From Lichenicoccus sp964247695 (GTDB lineage: Bacteria > Pseudomonadota > Alphaproteobacteria > Acetobacterales > Acetobacteraceae), in contig CAXTVI010000017.1 of the NCBI GenBank assembly GCA_964247695.1, positions 24,247-88,246 of the forward strand: 64,000 nt of DNA. Direction: 5' to 3'. Below the pieces are notes generated by a model, which was not told the origin of the DNA, ran no database searches, and was given only the letters and a program-made list of their open reading frames with translations. Below, piece after piece: positions 36,507 to 46,390 of this stretch. The translations under genes and the position numbers were made by a program. Each line of letters starts with the position of its first letter. Position 1 is the stretch's first letter.

Positions 36507-37049
36507 ATGATCGAGAAGACGCCTCTTGTCGTCAACATGCACACGGCGCCGGAAATCGCGGCCGGAGTGCCCGCTGCCTGGACGCATTTCCAGCGCGAGT
36601 TGACGCCTGCGATGAAGGATGCGGGGCCAGGGCGTTTCGGGATGGGCCGTCTCGGCATGAACGCCAGAAGGGTGCCCCCGGGGCACAGCGCGTGCCCGGC
36701 ACACACGCACCTTCTGGCCGACGAGATCTTCGTCGTGCTCGAAGGGCAAGGTCTGTTCCGCTACGGCGATCGGGTGCACGAGATCCGCGCCGGAGACTGC
36801 ATTTCCTGTCCGGCCGACACGGGGATCGCTCATCAGATCGCCAACCCCGCGACCCCGGATGGCGCAGGCGACCTGGTCTATCTCGCAATCGGCGCCGAAC
36901 CGCCCGCGGAGATCTGCACCTATCCCGACAGCGGCGCGCTCGTTATCGACGCCCTCGGTCGCCACGGGTTCCTGTGCGAGGCCGATTACTATGAGGGGCA
37001 GCCACAGCCCACGCCGCTTCTGACGCGGGGCGTCGACACACGCGTCTGA
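36507..37049 (+). CDS. Cupin-domain protein of unknown function
   Basis: 180-residue single-domain cupin. The metal-binding motif 1 is spread over HSACPAHTHLLADEIFVVLEG (His, His, Glu) and motif 2 over GDCISCPADTGIAHQIANP (His). GAGAGGAC precedes the ATG at 36507, a good ribosome binding site. It stands alone. Such proteins bind sugars, small acids or metal ions, or serve as enzymes, and the sequence alone does not choose between these. Confidence 0.8.
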   Translation: MIEKTPLVVNMHTAPEIAAGVPAAWTHFQRELTPAMKDAGPGRFGMGRLGMNARRVPPGHSACPAHTHLLADEIFVVLEGQGLFRYGDRVHEIRAGDCISCPADTGIAHQIANPATPDGAGDLVYLAIGAEPPAEICTYPDSGALVIDALGRHGFLCEADYYEGQPQPTPLLTRGVDTRV

Positions 37050-37564
37050 TCGGCGCGCGCGGGGTTGCCCCTGGGTTTGGGTCCGGCTTGGGGCGCGTCT
37101 GGAACGCAAGTTCGTCTTCGACAGGGTCGGTGCCATCGCATCCTCTTTGTGGCGAGCCCAGTCCTGTCACCGGATCCTGCCGGGAGCAGCCTCGAAGCCG
37201 TTGTTGTTGCCGAGCGTGATGTCGTTCAAATCGGCTGGATCCGATACAGGGCCGGCGCCACCAGCCCTGCCGTGCCGCCGTCGCCCGCAATCGTTTGCCG
37301 GCCAATCCGGAAGGAATGTCCTGTCCGTCCGGAATTAGGCCAGGCCGAGTTCAGCCGTCACGTGCGGAGCGGCCAGTTCATCCAGGCGCTCCTAAAAGCC
37401 AGCAGGAGGAAGAACAAGCAGAAGGGCAGGATCGCGGGCTTGGACGGCCATCCGCGGCGCCGGGCCTTGCCTGCCCTGGCGCTGATCTTAAGGAGTCCGA
37501 AAGCTTTCCCGGCCATAACAGGCGGCGGCGATACTAGCGCCTCGACCTGAACAGTGGAGAGGAC
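37050..37564. other. Intergenic region before the chemotaxis cluster
   Basis: About 515 nt with no gene I can support. An open frame of about 160 codons exists on the plus strand but lacks a ribosome binding site, domain or family resemblance. The region probably contains the promoter of the chemotaxis operon; no consensus sigma-70 or EcfG promoter is obvious. GGAAC at 37096 lacks a -10 partner. Confidence 0.5.
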
Positions 37565-37885
37565 ATGCAGCCCTCACAGACGCCGACGATACCCGGATCC
37601 ACCGAGGGCGCCGACATCTTCAAGCTGCCAGGCTCGCTGGAAATGCCAGGAGCCGATGCACTGCATGCCGAACTGCTGCTCAGGATCAGGGACGAGCGTG
37701 CCCTCGTCATCGATGGAAGTCACGTCGAGCGGGTCTCGACTGCATGTCTTCAGGTGCTGGTGGCCGCCTGCGCCAGTGCCACCGGGCGTGGGCACGGCTT
37801 CACGCTGCAGAGCATGTCCGATGTCATGGCGGCCGCGGTGCACGATCTGGCGCTGGGCCGCTCGCTGGGCGTGCAGACCAGATGA
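37565..37885 (+). CDS. STAS-domain protein (anti-anti-sigma-like), chemotaxis cluster
   Basis: 106-residue cytoplasmic STAS domain. Core: LEMPGADALHAELLLRIRDE, LVIDGSHVERVSTACLQVLV, with Ser/Thr at VSTACL in the place where RsbV/SpoIIAA carries its phosphorylatable Ser. GAGAGGAC precedes the ATG at 37565. The stop overlaps the cheY ATG (ATGA). STAS genes heading che operons are common in alphaproteobacteria. In this window an RsbW-like kinase and a SpoIIE phosphatase lie 9 kb downstream, making it a candidate partner-switch target. Confidence 0.85.
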   Translation: MQPSQTPTIPGSTEGADIFKLPGSLEMPGADALHAELLLRIRDERALVIDGSHVERVSTACLQVLVAACASATGRGHGFTLQSMSDVMAAAVHDLALGRSLGVQTR

Positions 37886-38250
37886 TGGCCAAGCGCGTCA
37901 TGACGGTCGACGACAGCAAGACGATGCGCGACATGGTCGGCTTCACCTTGCGCAGCGCCGGGTTCACCGTGATCGCGGCAGAGGACGGCAAGCAGGCGAT
38001 CGGGCTGCTGGCCACCAACTCGGTGGATGTCATCATCACCGATCTGAACATGCCGGTCATGGACGGGGTCACGCTGATCCGTACGCTGCGCGCCGACCCA
38101 AGATGGCGTGCGGTGCCGATCCTGATGCTGACCACGGAGAGCGATGCGTCCAAGAAATCCGAAGGCCGCAGCGCCGGCGCCACTGGATGGATCGTCAAGC
38201 CGTTCAGCCCGGACAAGCTGATCGACGTCGTCAACCGCGTCTGCGGTTGA
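37882..38250 (+). CDS. cheY: Chemotaxis response regulator CheY
   Basis: Single-domain receiver of 122 residues that carries the phosphate signal from CheA to the flagellar motor or another output. Acidic pocket in MTVDDSKTMR, phospho-acceptor Asp54 in IITDLNMPVMDG, switch Thr in MLTTESD, Lys in GWIVKPFSPDKL. The ATG at 37882 overlaps the STAS stop; ATG 37885 is equally possible. It lies 4 nt before cheA. Confidence 0.95.
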   Translation: MMAKRVMTVDDSKTMRDMVGFTLRSAGFTVIAAEDGKQAIGLLATNSVDVIITDLNMPVMDGVTLIRTLRADPRWRAVPILMLTTESDASKKSEGRSAGATGWIVKPFSPDKLIDVVNRVCG

Positions 38251-38254
38251 GACG

Positions 38255-40360
38255 ATGACAGCCGGCCATTTCGACCATTTCAAGTCCACCTACTTTCAGG
38301 AATGCGGCGAACTGCTCGACAACGCCTATGTCAGCCTGACGTCACTTGCGGAGGGGCGGGAGGACAGCGACACCGTCCACGCAATCTTCCGCGCCATTCA
38401 TTCGATCAAGGGCGGTGGCGGCGCCTTCGGCTTCGACCGGATGGTCGCGTTCGCACATGTCCTCGAGACCCTCCTCGACCTCCTGCGCGACGGCAGGATG
38501 CGGAGCAACGCGGAGGTCGTCGGCCTGCTGCTGCGGGCAACGGATGCCCTCAGCGACCTTGTGGCAGCAGAGCGAACCGGTATGGCGGTCGCTCCGGGCT
38601 TCGAGGAAGCGCTGCTTGCCGAACTCGTAGCCTGCGCCTCGCCCGGCTCTGTCATTCCGGCCTCGGTCCGACCTGCTGCGGCGCCGCGGCCCTCCCGCGC
38701 GCCGGAGGCGGTCCTCTACAGGATCCGGTTCATGCCGCTTCCCGGGCTGTATCGGAACGCCAATGAGCCGCTGTTGCTGGTGCGGGAACTCAAGCGCATG
38801 GGCGAGGCGACGATCCACGCCGACCTCGCGAAGTTGCCGTCGCTCGAACGCATGGAGCCGGAGGACGCCTACATCGGCTGGACGATCGAGTTGCGGACCA
38901 CGGCGGAACTGTCCCGGATCGAGGAAGTCTTCGACTTCGTCAGCGACGATTGCGAACTTGCGATCGAGCAGGTGCCGGATGCTGCCCGTGCTCCTGTTGA
39001 TGCAGCGGCTTTCGATGCTGCCGAGGCTGGACCTGAGCGTCCGGACACGCCGCCCCTGACGGCTGTAAAGCCTGATGGCCAGGAGTTGCGGCGCAGCGAT
39101 GCGCATGTCCCGCCGACCAGCGTACGCGTGGACGTGCAGAAGGTCGACCGCCTGGTCAACCTGGTCGGCGAGCTGGTGATCAACCAGGCGATGCTGGTCC
39201 AGTTCGGGGCGCTGCTTCCCCCGGATGTCTGTCCCGAACTGGTCGGGGGCCTCGCAACCCTCTCCCAGCATCTCAGGGAACTGCAGGAGGGTGTCATGGC
39301 GATACGCACCCAGCCGGTAGGCTCGGTGTTCTCGCGCATGCCCCGGCTGGTGCGTGAACTCTCCGCAGTACTCGGCAAGGATGTCCATCTGGTGATCACC
39401 GGCGAGGGTACCGAGATCGACAAGACCGTGATCGAGCAGCTTGCCGACCCGCTCACCCATCTGCTTCGCAACGCGCTCGACCATGGCCTGGAACCGCCGG
39501 GCGATCGGGCCGCCGCCGGGAAGCCTGTCCAGGGCACCATTCGCCTCTCTGCCGAACACTGCAGCGGCCGCATCGTGATCGAGGTCAGCGACGACGGGCG
39601 TGGGATTGATCGTGAGCGTGTGCTGGCCAGGGCAAGGCAACGCGGCCTGATCGATTCTGCCGTGGCGCCGACCGAAGAGGAGATCGACAACCTGATCTTC
39701 CTTCCGGGCTTCTCGACCGTCGATGTCGTCTCCGACATCTCCGGCCGCGGCGTCGGCATGGACGTGGTCCGTCGCAACATCCAGGCTCTCGGTGGCCGCA
39801 TCACGGTGCATTCGCGACATGGCGCGGGATCGCGTTTCGTGTTGTCGCTGCCCCTGACCCTGGCGATCCTCGACGGCATGATCGTGGCGGTCGGCCGCGA
39901 GTGCTACATCGTTCCGTTGACGAACATCATCGAAAGTCTCCGGCCGAAACGCTGCGACATCCATGCCGTGACCGGTTGCGGCGAAGTGGTGGCAATCCGC
40001 GGCGACTATATTCCGCTCATCCATCTGTCGCGACATTTCGACGTTCCGGGCGCAGTCAAGGACCCCTCGCGCGGCATGGTCGTCGTGGTCGAGAGCGAGA
40101 CATCGGGGCAGGTCGGACTGGTGGTCGATGAGCTGCTCGGGCAGCAGCAGGTCGTGGTCAAGAGCCTCGAAGAGAACTACGGGACCGTCGACGGCATTGG
40201 AGGGGCGACCATTCTGGGCAACGGTCGCGTCGCCCTGATCCTTGACGTCGCCGGGCTGCGACGGGAGCCCCCGAACCCGCCATCCGGCGCGGAAGCCGAC
40301 AATATTCGGCTTGTTGGCATCAAGGCCAGCGGGCCGGTCTCGACGTCCACAATCCATTAG
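38255..40360 (+). CDS. cheA: Chemotaxis histidine kinase CheA
   Basis: 701-residue signalling kinase. P1/HPt domain with phospho-acceptor His49 in AIHSIKGGGGAFGFDRM; a P2-like region (about 150-250); dimerisation domain VDKVDRLVNLVGELVINQ (here VDVQKVDRLVNLVGELVI); ATPase with N box LTHLLRNALDHGLEPPG, G1 IEVSDDGRGID and G2 ISGRGVGMDVVRRNIQALGG; and a C-terminal CheW-like domain (AILDGMIVAVGRECYIVPLT). All motifs are complete. It starts 5 nt after cheY. Confidence 0.97.
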   Translation: MTAGHFDHFKSTYFQECGELLDNAYVSLTSLAEGREDSDTVHAIFRAIHSIKGGGGAFGFDRMVAFAHVLETLLDLLRDGRMRSNAEVVGLLLRATDALSDLVAAERTGMAVAPGFEEALLAELVACASPGSVIPASVRPAAAPRPSRAPEAVLYRIRFMPLPGLYRNANEPLLLVRELKRMGEATIHADLAKLPSLERMEPEDAYIGWTIELRTTAELSRIEEVFDFVSDDCELAIEQVPDAARAPVDAAAFDAAEAGPERPDTPPLTAVKPDGQELRRSDAHVPPTSVRVDVQKVDRLVNLVGELVINQAMLVQFGALLPPDVCPELVGGLATLSQHLRELQEGVMAIRTQPVGSVFSRMPRLVRELSAVLGKDVHLVITGEGTEIDKTVIEQLADPLTHLLRNALDHGLEPPGDRAAAGKPVQGTIRLSAEHCSGRIVIEVSDDGRGIDRERVLARARQRGLIDSAVAPTEEEIDNLIFLPGFSTVDVVSDISGRGVGMDVVRRNIQALGGRITVHSRHGAGSRFVLSLPLTLAILDGMIVAVGRECYIVPLTNIIESLRPKRCDIHAVTGCGEVVAIRGDYIPLIHLSRHFDVPGAVKDPSRGMVVVVESETSGQVGLVVDELLGQQQVVVKSLEENYGTVDGIGGATILGNGRVALILDVAGLRREPPNPPSGAEADNIRLVGIKASGPVSTSTIH

Positions 40361-40376
40361 CGATACGCAAGGACGA

Positions 40377-40913
40377 ATGAGCATGAACCGGTCGATTTCC
40401 ACAAGCGGCGTGCGCGGCCTGCCCGCTGCCGGGGTTGCGGCCGAGGACAACAACCAGTTCATCACCTTCACCCTGTGCGAGCAGGAGTATGGCGTGGACA
40501 TCATGGCCATCCGGGAGATCAAGGGATGGACCGAGACGACCTCGATCCCCCATGCGCCCGGCTTCATACGCGGCGTCATCAACCTGCGCGGCATCATCGT
40601 GCCGATCATGGATCTGCGCGCGCGTTTCGGCATGGAACTCGTCATCCCGACCCGGATGCACGTCGTAATCATCATCACGATCGGCACGCGCACCACCGGC
40701 CTGCTGGTTGATGCGGTCTCCGACATCATCACGGTGGCACCAGCCTCCATCCGGCCGGTCCCTGACATGGGGTCAGGCGACGGGGCAAACCTGCTCACGG
40801 GCTTGGTTGCACTCGATGACCGTATGGTCTCCCTGGTGTCCCTCGAGCGCCTGATCGGGAGCAGCATCGCCGATCCGCTTGCCGCCGAGACGCGGCTCCT
40901 GCCCGCCGCCTGA
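40377..40913 (+). CDS. cheW: Chemotaxis coupling protein CheW
   Basis: 178-residue scaffold linking receptors to CheA. Core FITFTLCEQEYGVDIMAIRE, GFIRGVINLRGIIVPIMDLR, and TTGLLVDAVSDIITVAP are the standard CheW subdomains. The start MSMNRSIS at 40377 has AGGA just upstream. It lies 16 nt after cheA. Confidence 0.96.
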   Translation: MSMNRSISTSGVRGLPAAGVAAEDNNQFITFTLCEQEYGVDIMAIREIKGWTETTSIPHAPGFIRGVINLRGIIVPIMDLRARFGMELVIPTRMHVVIIITIGTRTTGLLVDAVSDIITVAPASIRPVPDMGSGDGANLLTGLVALDDRMVSLVSLERLIGSSIADPLAAETRLLPAA

Positions 40914-40997
40914 CCTGACCAGTCGTCCGCAACCCCCCGACGCCGAGCTTCCTGGAACATCGCCCTGCCTGGGCGCCCCGATCAGCGGAACACAAGC

Positions 40998-43292
40998 ATG
41001 CTCATGGACAGCGCTCCCTCCTTCTTCAGCACCCTCACCGATCGGCGCGGCGGCCGCGAGCGGCGTGCAGCGGCCGGCGCGGAGCTCCTGCGGCTCACCG
41101 CGATGGAGGCTGGCCTGGAAGCGATGCAGGGCAGTATGATGCTTGCCGACAACGACCTGAACATCACCTACATGAATCGCGCGGCCGTCGCTCTGATGCA
41201 CGAGGCCGAGGCTGACCTGCGCCGCGAGCTGCCCGGCTTCGCCGTCAAGACGCTCATCGGCAGCAATCTCGATATCTTCCAGAAGGGCCCCTCGGATCAG
41301 GGGCGGAAGCTGGGGTCCCTGGAACACCCGCACGACGCAACGATCAAGGTCGGCGGCAGGGTCTTTGACCTGCGCGTGGCGCCGCTCATGCAAAAGAGCA
41401 CTGCGGAAAGGAACAGCGGGGACAGGCACGGCGGCGAAAAGAACAGCCGGATCGGCTTCGTCGTCGAATGGTCCGACGCTGTCGGCCGGCTGCAGAACCT
41501 GGACAACTCAGCCTACGTCAGCGCGATCAACCGTTCGCAGGCGGTGATCGAATTCGCCCTGGATGGCCGGATACTGCACGCCAACGAAAACTTCCTAAGC
41601 GTGATGGCCTACGGGCTGGATGAGGTGTGCGGGCAGCATCACAGCCTCTTCGTGGACCCCGCATATCGACAGACCGTGGAATATCGCGCTTTCTGGGAGA
41701 AGCTGGCACGTGGTGAGTTCGATGCTGGACAATATCTCCGGATCGCCAAGGGTGGTCGCGAGGTCTGGCTGCAGGCAAGCTACAACCCGATCCTGGACAG
41801 TCAGGGCAAGCCGTACAAGGTCGTCAAGTACGCAACCGACATCACCGAGCAGAAGCTGCAGAACGCCGATTTTACCGGCCAGCTTGCGGCGATCAGCAAG
41901 GCACAGGCAGTCATCGAATTTTCCCTGAACGGGCGCATCCTGCATGCCAACGCCAATTTCCTGAACGCGGTCGGCTATACGCTTGAGGAAGTCCGTGGAC
42001 AGCACCACAGCATGTTCGTCGATCCGGTTGACCGGCAGAGTTCGGACTATCGTCTCTTCTGGGACAAGCTCGGCCGCGGCGAATACGATGCCGGCCAGTA
42101 CAAGCGTATAGCGAAGGGTGGCCGCGCGGTGTGGCTGCAGGCGAGCTACAATCCGATCATGGACATGAACGGCAAGCCCTTCAAGGTGGTGAAATACGCC
42201 ACCGACATCACCGAACAGGTACGCAATGCCGACGTGCTGCGTCTGGCCGTCCATCAGATCCAGGTCGTCATCGGCAGCGCCCAGGCCAGTGACCTGAGTG
42301 GCCGGGTGCCGCTCGAGGACAAGTCCGGCGACCTGCAGAACCTGTGCGGGGGAGTGAACGGGCTGCTCGACATGATGGTCGGCGTGGTGTCGGCGATCGT
42401 CGAGGCATCGGGCACGATTGCCACCGGAGCCCGGGAGATCTCGATCGGGAACACCGATCTTTCGCAGCGCACCGAGGAGCAGGCGTCCACGCTTGAGCAG
42501 ACGGCGGCAAGCCTGGAGGAACTGACCAGCACTGTCCGGCAGAATGCCGACAACGCGCAACAGGCCAACAAGCTCGCCAGCTCGGCATCCGAGGTCGCGG
42601 TCAAAGGCGGAACCGTTGTCGGCGAAGTGGTGCGGACCATGGAGGGCATCAACCAGGCGAGCCGGAAGATCGCCGACATCATCGGCGTCATCGACGAGAT
42701 CGCGTTCCAGACCAACATTCTCGCGCTGAATGCAGCAGTCGAGGCGGCGCGTGCCGGCGAGCAGGGCCGCGGGTTCGCCGTGGTGGCGGCGGAGGTGCGC
42801 AACCTCGCCCAGCGAAGCGCCAATGCTGCCAAGGAGATCAAGTCGCTGATCTCGGAGTCCGGCAGCAAGGTCGAATCCGGATCGCGGCTGGTTGCCGCCG
42901 CGGGCCAGACCATGGAGGAGATCGTCCACTCGGTGAAGCGGGTGACGGACATCATGGCTGAAATCTCCGCAGCCTCGAGGGAGCAGAGCACCGGCATCGA
43001 CCAGGTGAACACCGCGGTGATGCAGATGGACAAGATGACCCAGCAGAACGCGGCACTGGTGGAAGAGGCGGCGGCCGCGGCGAAGTCGATGGAGGACCAG
43101 ACGGACGGCCTCGCTGGCATGGTCGCCGGCTTCAAGCTCGGCGACACCGTGCCAGCCTCGCCGGTGCAGCACGCCGCGATCCCTCGCAAGCCGGTCCCGG
43201 CCACGCGCGCTGCGCCGGCAGCCGTCCGCCGCGCAGCGCCACCGGCCAGGCAGGCCGCGCGCAGCGATCCGAACGACTGGAAGGAGTTCTAG
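40998..43292 (+). CDS. Soluble PAS-domain methyl-accepting chemotaxis protein
   Basis: 764-residue cytoplasmic receptor with no membrane segment. Three PAS domains: the first at about 30-165, the second and third at about 175-290 and 297-412 as close duplicates (SQAVIEFALDGRILHANENF versus AQAVIEFSLNGRILHANANF, both ending VVKYATDITEQ). A HAMP-like segment and the MCP signalling domain follow, with hairpin tip EAARAGEQGRGFAVVAAEVR near residues 578-597. The last five residues DWKEF fit the CheR-docking xWxxF pentapeptide. Similar to Aer-type energy or redox sensors, but whether it binds FAD or haem cannot be told. It lies 84 nt after cheW and 24 nt before cheR. Confidence 0.93.
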   Translation: MLMDSAPSFFSTLTDRRGGRERRAAAGAELLRLTAMEAGLEAMQGSMMLADNDLNITYMNRAAVALMHEAEADLRRELPGFAVKTLIGSNLDIFQKGPSDQGRKLGSLEHPHDATIKVGGRVFDLRVAPLMQKSTAERNSGDRHGGEKNSRIGFVVEWSDAVGRLQNLDNSAYVSAINRSQAVIEFALDGRILHANENFLSVMAYGLDEVCGQHHSLFVDPAYRQTVEYRAFWEKLARGEFDAGQYLRIAKGGREVWLQASYNPILDSQGKPYKVVKYATDITEQKLQNADFTGQLAAISKAQAVIEFSLNGRILHANANFLNAVGYTLEEVRGQHHSMFVDPVDRQSSDYRLFWDKLGRGEYDAGQYKRIAKGGRAVWLQASYNPIMDMNGKPFKVVKYATDITEQVRNADVLRLAVHQIQVVIGSAQASDLSGRVPLEDKSGDLQNLCGGVNGLLDMMVGVVSAIVEASGTIATGAREISIGNTDLSQRTEEQASTLEQTAASLEELTSTVRQNADNAQQANKLASSASEVAVKGGTVVGEVVRTMEGINQASRKIADIIGVIDEIAFQTNILALNAAVEAARAGEQGRGFAVVAAEVRNLAQRSANAAKEIKSLISESGSKVESGSRLVAAAGQTMEEIVHSVKRVTDIMAEISAASREQSTGIDQVNTAVMQMDKMTQQNAALVEEAAAAAKSMEDQTDGLAGMVAGFKLGDTVPASPVQHAAIPRKPVPATRAAPAAVRRAAPPARQAARSDPNDWKEF

Positions 43293-43316
43293 CCGGAGAG
43301 CGGGAACCGACAGTCG

Positions 43317-44153
43317 GTGCCCGTCCGGGAGGAGTGCATCAGCCAGCTCGACTTCGATGCAATCCGCTCGATGGTGCATCGGATTGCCGGTATCTCGCTT
43401 GGCGACAGCAAGCGCGACCTGGTGTTCGGGCGCCTGCAGCGCCGCCTCGTCGCGCTCGGCCTGGACAGCTTCTCGCAATACCGGGCCCTGGTTGGCGCTC
43501 CCGCCGGAGAGGCAGAGCGCGTCGAGATGATCAATGCGTTGACCACCAACCTGACCAGCTTCTTTCGCGAATCGCACCATTTCGCCTGTCTGGCACAGGT
43601 CCTGGACGGTCTGCTGCGGTCGGCGGACGGGGGGCGGGTGCGAATCTGGTCGGCAGCCTGCTCCTCGGGCGAGGAGCCGTATTCGATTGCCATGGTCCTG
43701 CACCAGGCGCTGCACAAGGCGGGCGCCCGCCTCGGCCATCGGAGCTGGGATGCGCGCATCCTGGCGACCGATATTGACACGAACATGGTCGAGCTCGCCA
43801 CGGTGGGCTGCTACGATCCGGATCGCGTCGAGGCAATCCCGCCGCAGTTCGAGCGGCTCTTCGGCAGGACCACGGACGGGATGGTCGAGATGTCCGAGGC
43901 GCTGCGTTGCCTGCTGGCGTTCAAGCCGCTCAATCTTCTCGGCGAATGGCCGATGCGCGGCAAGTTCGACGTGATCTTCTGCCGAAACGTCGTCATCTAT
44001 TTCGACAAGGCGACGCAGCGGATGCTTTTCGACCGGATGGCCGACCTGCTGCAGCCGAATGGCTGGCTGTTCATCGGGCACTCGGAGAGCCTGCTCGGCG
44101 TCAGCGACCGTTTCGAAGGTCACGGCCGCACGATCTACCGCAGGATCCGGTGA
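43317..44153 (+). CDS. cheR: Chemotaxis protein methyltransferase CheR
   Basis: 278-residue SAM-dependent methylase of receptor glutamates. N-terminal CheR domain: IRSMVHRIAGISLGDSKRDL, then MINALTTNLTSFFRESHHF. SAM domain: IWSAACSSGEEPYSIAMVL, ILATDIDTNMVELA, and CRNVVIYFDKATQRMLFDRM. The annotated GTG at 43317 starts MPVREECISQLDFD; a ribosome binding site is not obvious. It follows the MCP gene, whose C-terminal pentapeptide could dock it. Confidence 0.96.
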   Translation: MPVREECISQLDFDAIRSMVHRIAGISLGDSKRDLVFGRLQRRLVALGLDSFSQYRALVGAPAGEAERVEMINALTTNLTSFFRESHHFACLAQVLDGLLRSADGGRVRIWSAACSSGEEPYSIAMVLHQALHKAGARLGHRSWDARILATDIDTNMVELATVGCYDPDRVEAIPPQFERLFGRTTDGMVEMSEALRCLLAFKPLNLLGEWPMRGKFDVIFCRNVVIYFDKATQRMLFDRMADLLQPNGWLFIGHSESLLGVSDRFEGHGRTIYRRIR

Positions 44154-44172
44154 TGACCGGCTGCAATGCTGC

Positions 44173-44715
44173 ATGAGGAGGATCAGGATTGGCCCGGGCG
44201 AGCATCACGTCACGCGCAGGACGGATGAATTGATCATCACCGTGCTCGGATCCTGCGTCGCGGCCTGCATACGCGATCCGGTGGCAGCCATCGGAGGCAT
44301 GAACCACTTCATGCTGCCGGAGAGTGCCACCGGGGCTTGGGGGCAGGTCAGCGCAAGCATGCGCTACGGCAACTTCGCAATGGAACGGCTGATAAACGAC
44401 ATCCTTCGCGAGGGCGGCGAGCGAAGGCGCCTGGAGGTCAAGCTGTTCGGCGGTGGCAGCATGCTGGCCAACGGCCCCGCGATCGGCCACCAGAATGCCG
44501 ATTTCGTCGAGGCCTATCTGGAGGCTGAGAACATGCGGGTGGCAGCGAGCGACCTTCGCGGCCTGCATGCGCGGCGCATCGAGTATGGGCCGCTCACCGG
44601 AAAGGTCATGATGCTGGAGATCGACGCGACTGATAATTGCATTGCGAACCGGGAGAGGGACTTCTCCAGGACGATCCTGCTGCCGGCCTGCGGATCGGTC
44701 GAGTTGTTCGACTAG
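44173..44715 (+). CDS. cheD: Chemoreceptor glutamine deamidase CheD
   Basis: 180-residue deamidase that converts receptor Gln to Glu. Catalytic Cys in VLGSCVAACIRDP and His in GGMNHFMLPES; conserved RYGNFAMERLINDI and KLFGGGSMLA also present. The start MRRIRIGPGEHHVTRRTDE is read at 44173, 19 nt after cheR. Order cheR-cheD-cheB is typical of alphaproteobacteria. Confidence 0.95.
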   Translation: MRRIRIGPGEHHVTRRTDELIITVLGSCVAACIRDPVAAIGGMNHFMLPESATGAWGQVSASMRYGNFAMERLINDILREGGERRRLEVKLFGGGSMLANGPAIGHQNADFVEAYLEAENMRVAASDLRGLHARRIEYGPLTGKVMMLEIDATDNCIANRERDFSRTILLPACGSVELFD

Positions 44716-44787
44716 AGCCGCCCTCGGTGATCGTAGTCGCTTGGCGACGGCAAGTCTCGGATAGAGCCGCTCTGGAAAACCACAAGC

Positions 44788-44810
44788 AGAGCATGATCGA
44801 TCGGATCAGA
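44788..44810 (+). repeat. Intergenic AGAGCATGATC-type motif before cheB
   Basis: AGAGCATGATC followed by GATCGGATCAG lies in the cheD-cheB gap. The first 11 bases are identical to the left arm of the inverted repeat before valS (53079). Similar AGAGCATGATC elements are widespread as intergenic repeats in alphaproteobacteria. Confidence 0.45.
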
Positions 44811-44862
44811 CTGTGAGGCGTGCATGATCCGCCTGGTCATGCCGGAGCCATGGAGAACGAGT

Positions 44863-45874
<1,012 letters not shown>

Positions 45875-45891
<17 letters not shown>

Positions 45892-46372
45892 GCAGGCGGC
45901 GGCTGTAGAGGATCAACACGGCACAGGTCATGGCAAGGGCTGCGCCGTGCGCCACCACAAGGCCGCTGCCGTGCGGATGGTCGTGACGCGCCTCGTGCTC
46001 CTGCGGCTGCCAGCGGTCGTTCGGCTGGATCCAGGCCCATGAGACGCCGTCGCGCTTGCCGACCGAGAAGTTGTATTCATGCGGAAGCAGCCCGAGCGCG
46101 TCGGACAAGCTGGTGGACCAGTTGGCGCGCGCATGCGGCGTGCGCGGCACGGTCTCACCAAGCAGGCAGACACGATGCTCGATAACATCCAGCAGGTTAC
46201 CCAGTTCGGTATCCAGGGCCGGGTTCCCGATGCGAACGGTCTGCATCTGGTCGATGATCGCCTGCAGCTGCAGGCCCGTCCGAGCGAGCAGCAGGGTGGG
46301 GTCTTGGTCGATCGCTGGGTCAGGCATCGGCCAGGCATGCGCGCGCCGGGTTAACGCATCATTAGCGGGCAC
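45875..46372 (-). CDS. Hypothetical protein with a C-terminal membrane anchor
   Basis: 165 residues, no family recognised. The first ~75 residues look helical (LLARTGLQLQAIIDQMQTVR, ELGNLLDVIEHRVCLLGE), the middle is polar with YNFSVGKRDGVSWAWIQPND, then a His-rich hinge (EHEARHDHPHGSG), and one membrane segment (VVAHGAALAMTCAVLILYSR) near the end. GTG 46372 has GGAG 8 nt upstream; ATG 46327 is an alternative. It is convergent with cheB and divergent from the anti-sigma-like gene with an 18-nt gap, so it probably shares the control region with that gene. Confidence 0.55.
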
Positions 46373-46390
46373 GCTCTATGCTCCGAGGCA

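Noticed and set aside
37065..37550. A 161-codon frame before the chemotaxis cluster as a gene
   Set aside because: No ribosome binding site, no domain, mixed codon use unlike the neighbours.
38342..40960. An 872-codon minus-strand frame opposite cheA and cheW
   Set aside because: CheA and CheW are complete on the plus strand; antisense effect of codon bias.
41595..44174. An 859-codon minus-strand frame opposite the MCP and cheR genes
   Set aside because: Same reason: the plus-strand genes are complete and the frame has no recognisable domain.
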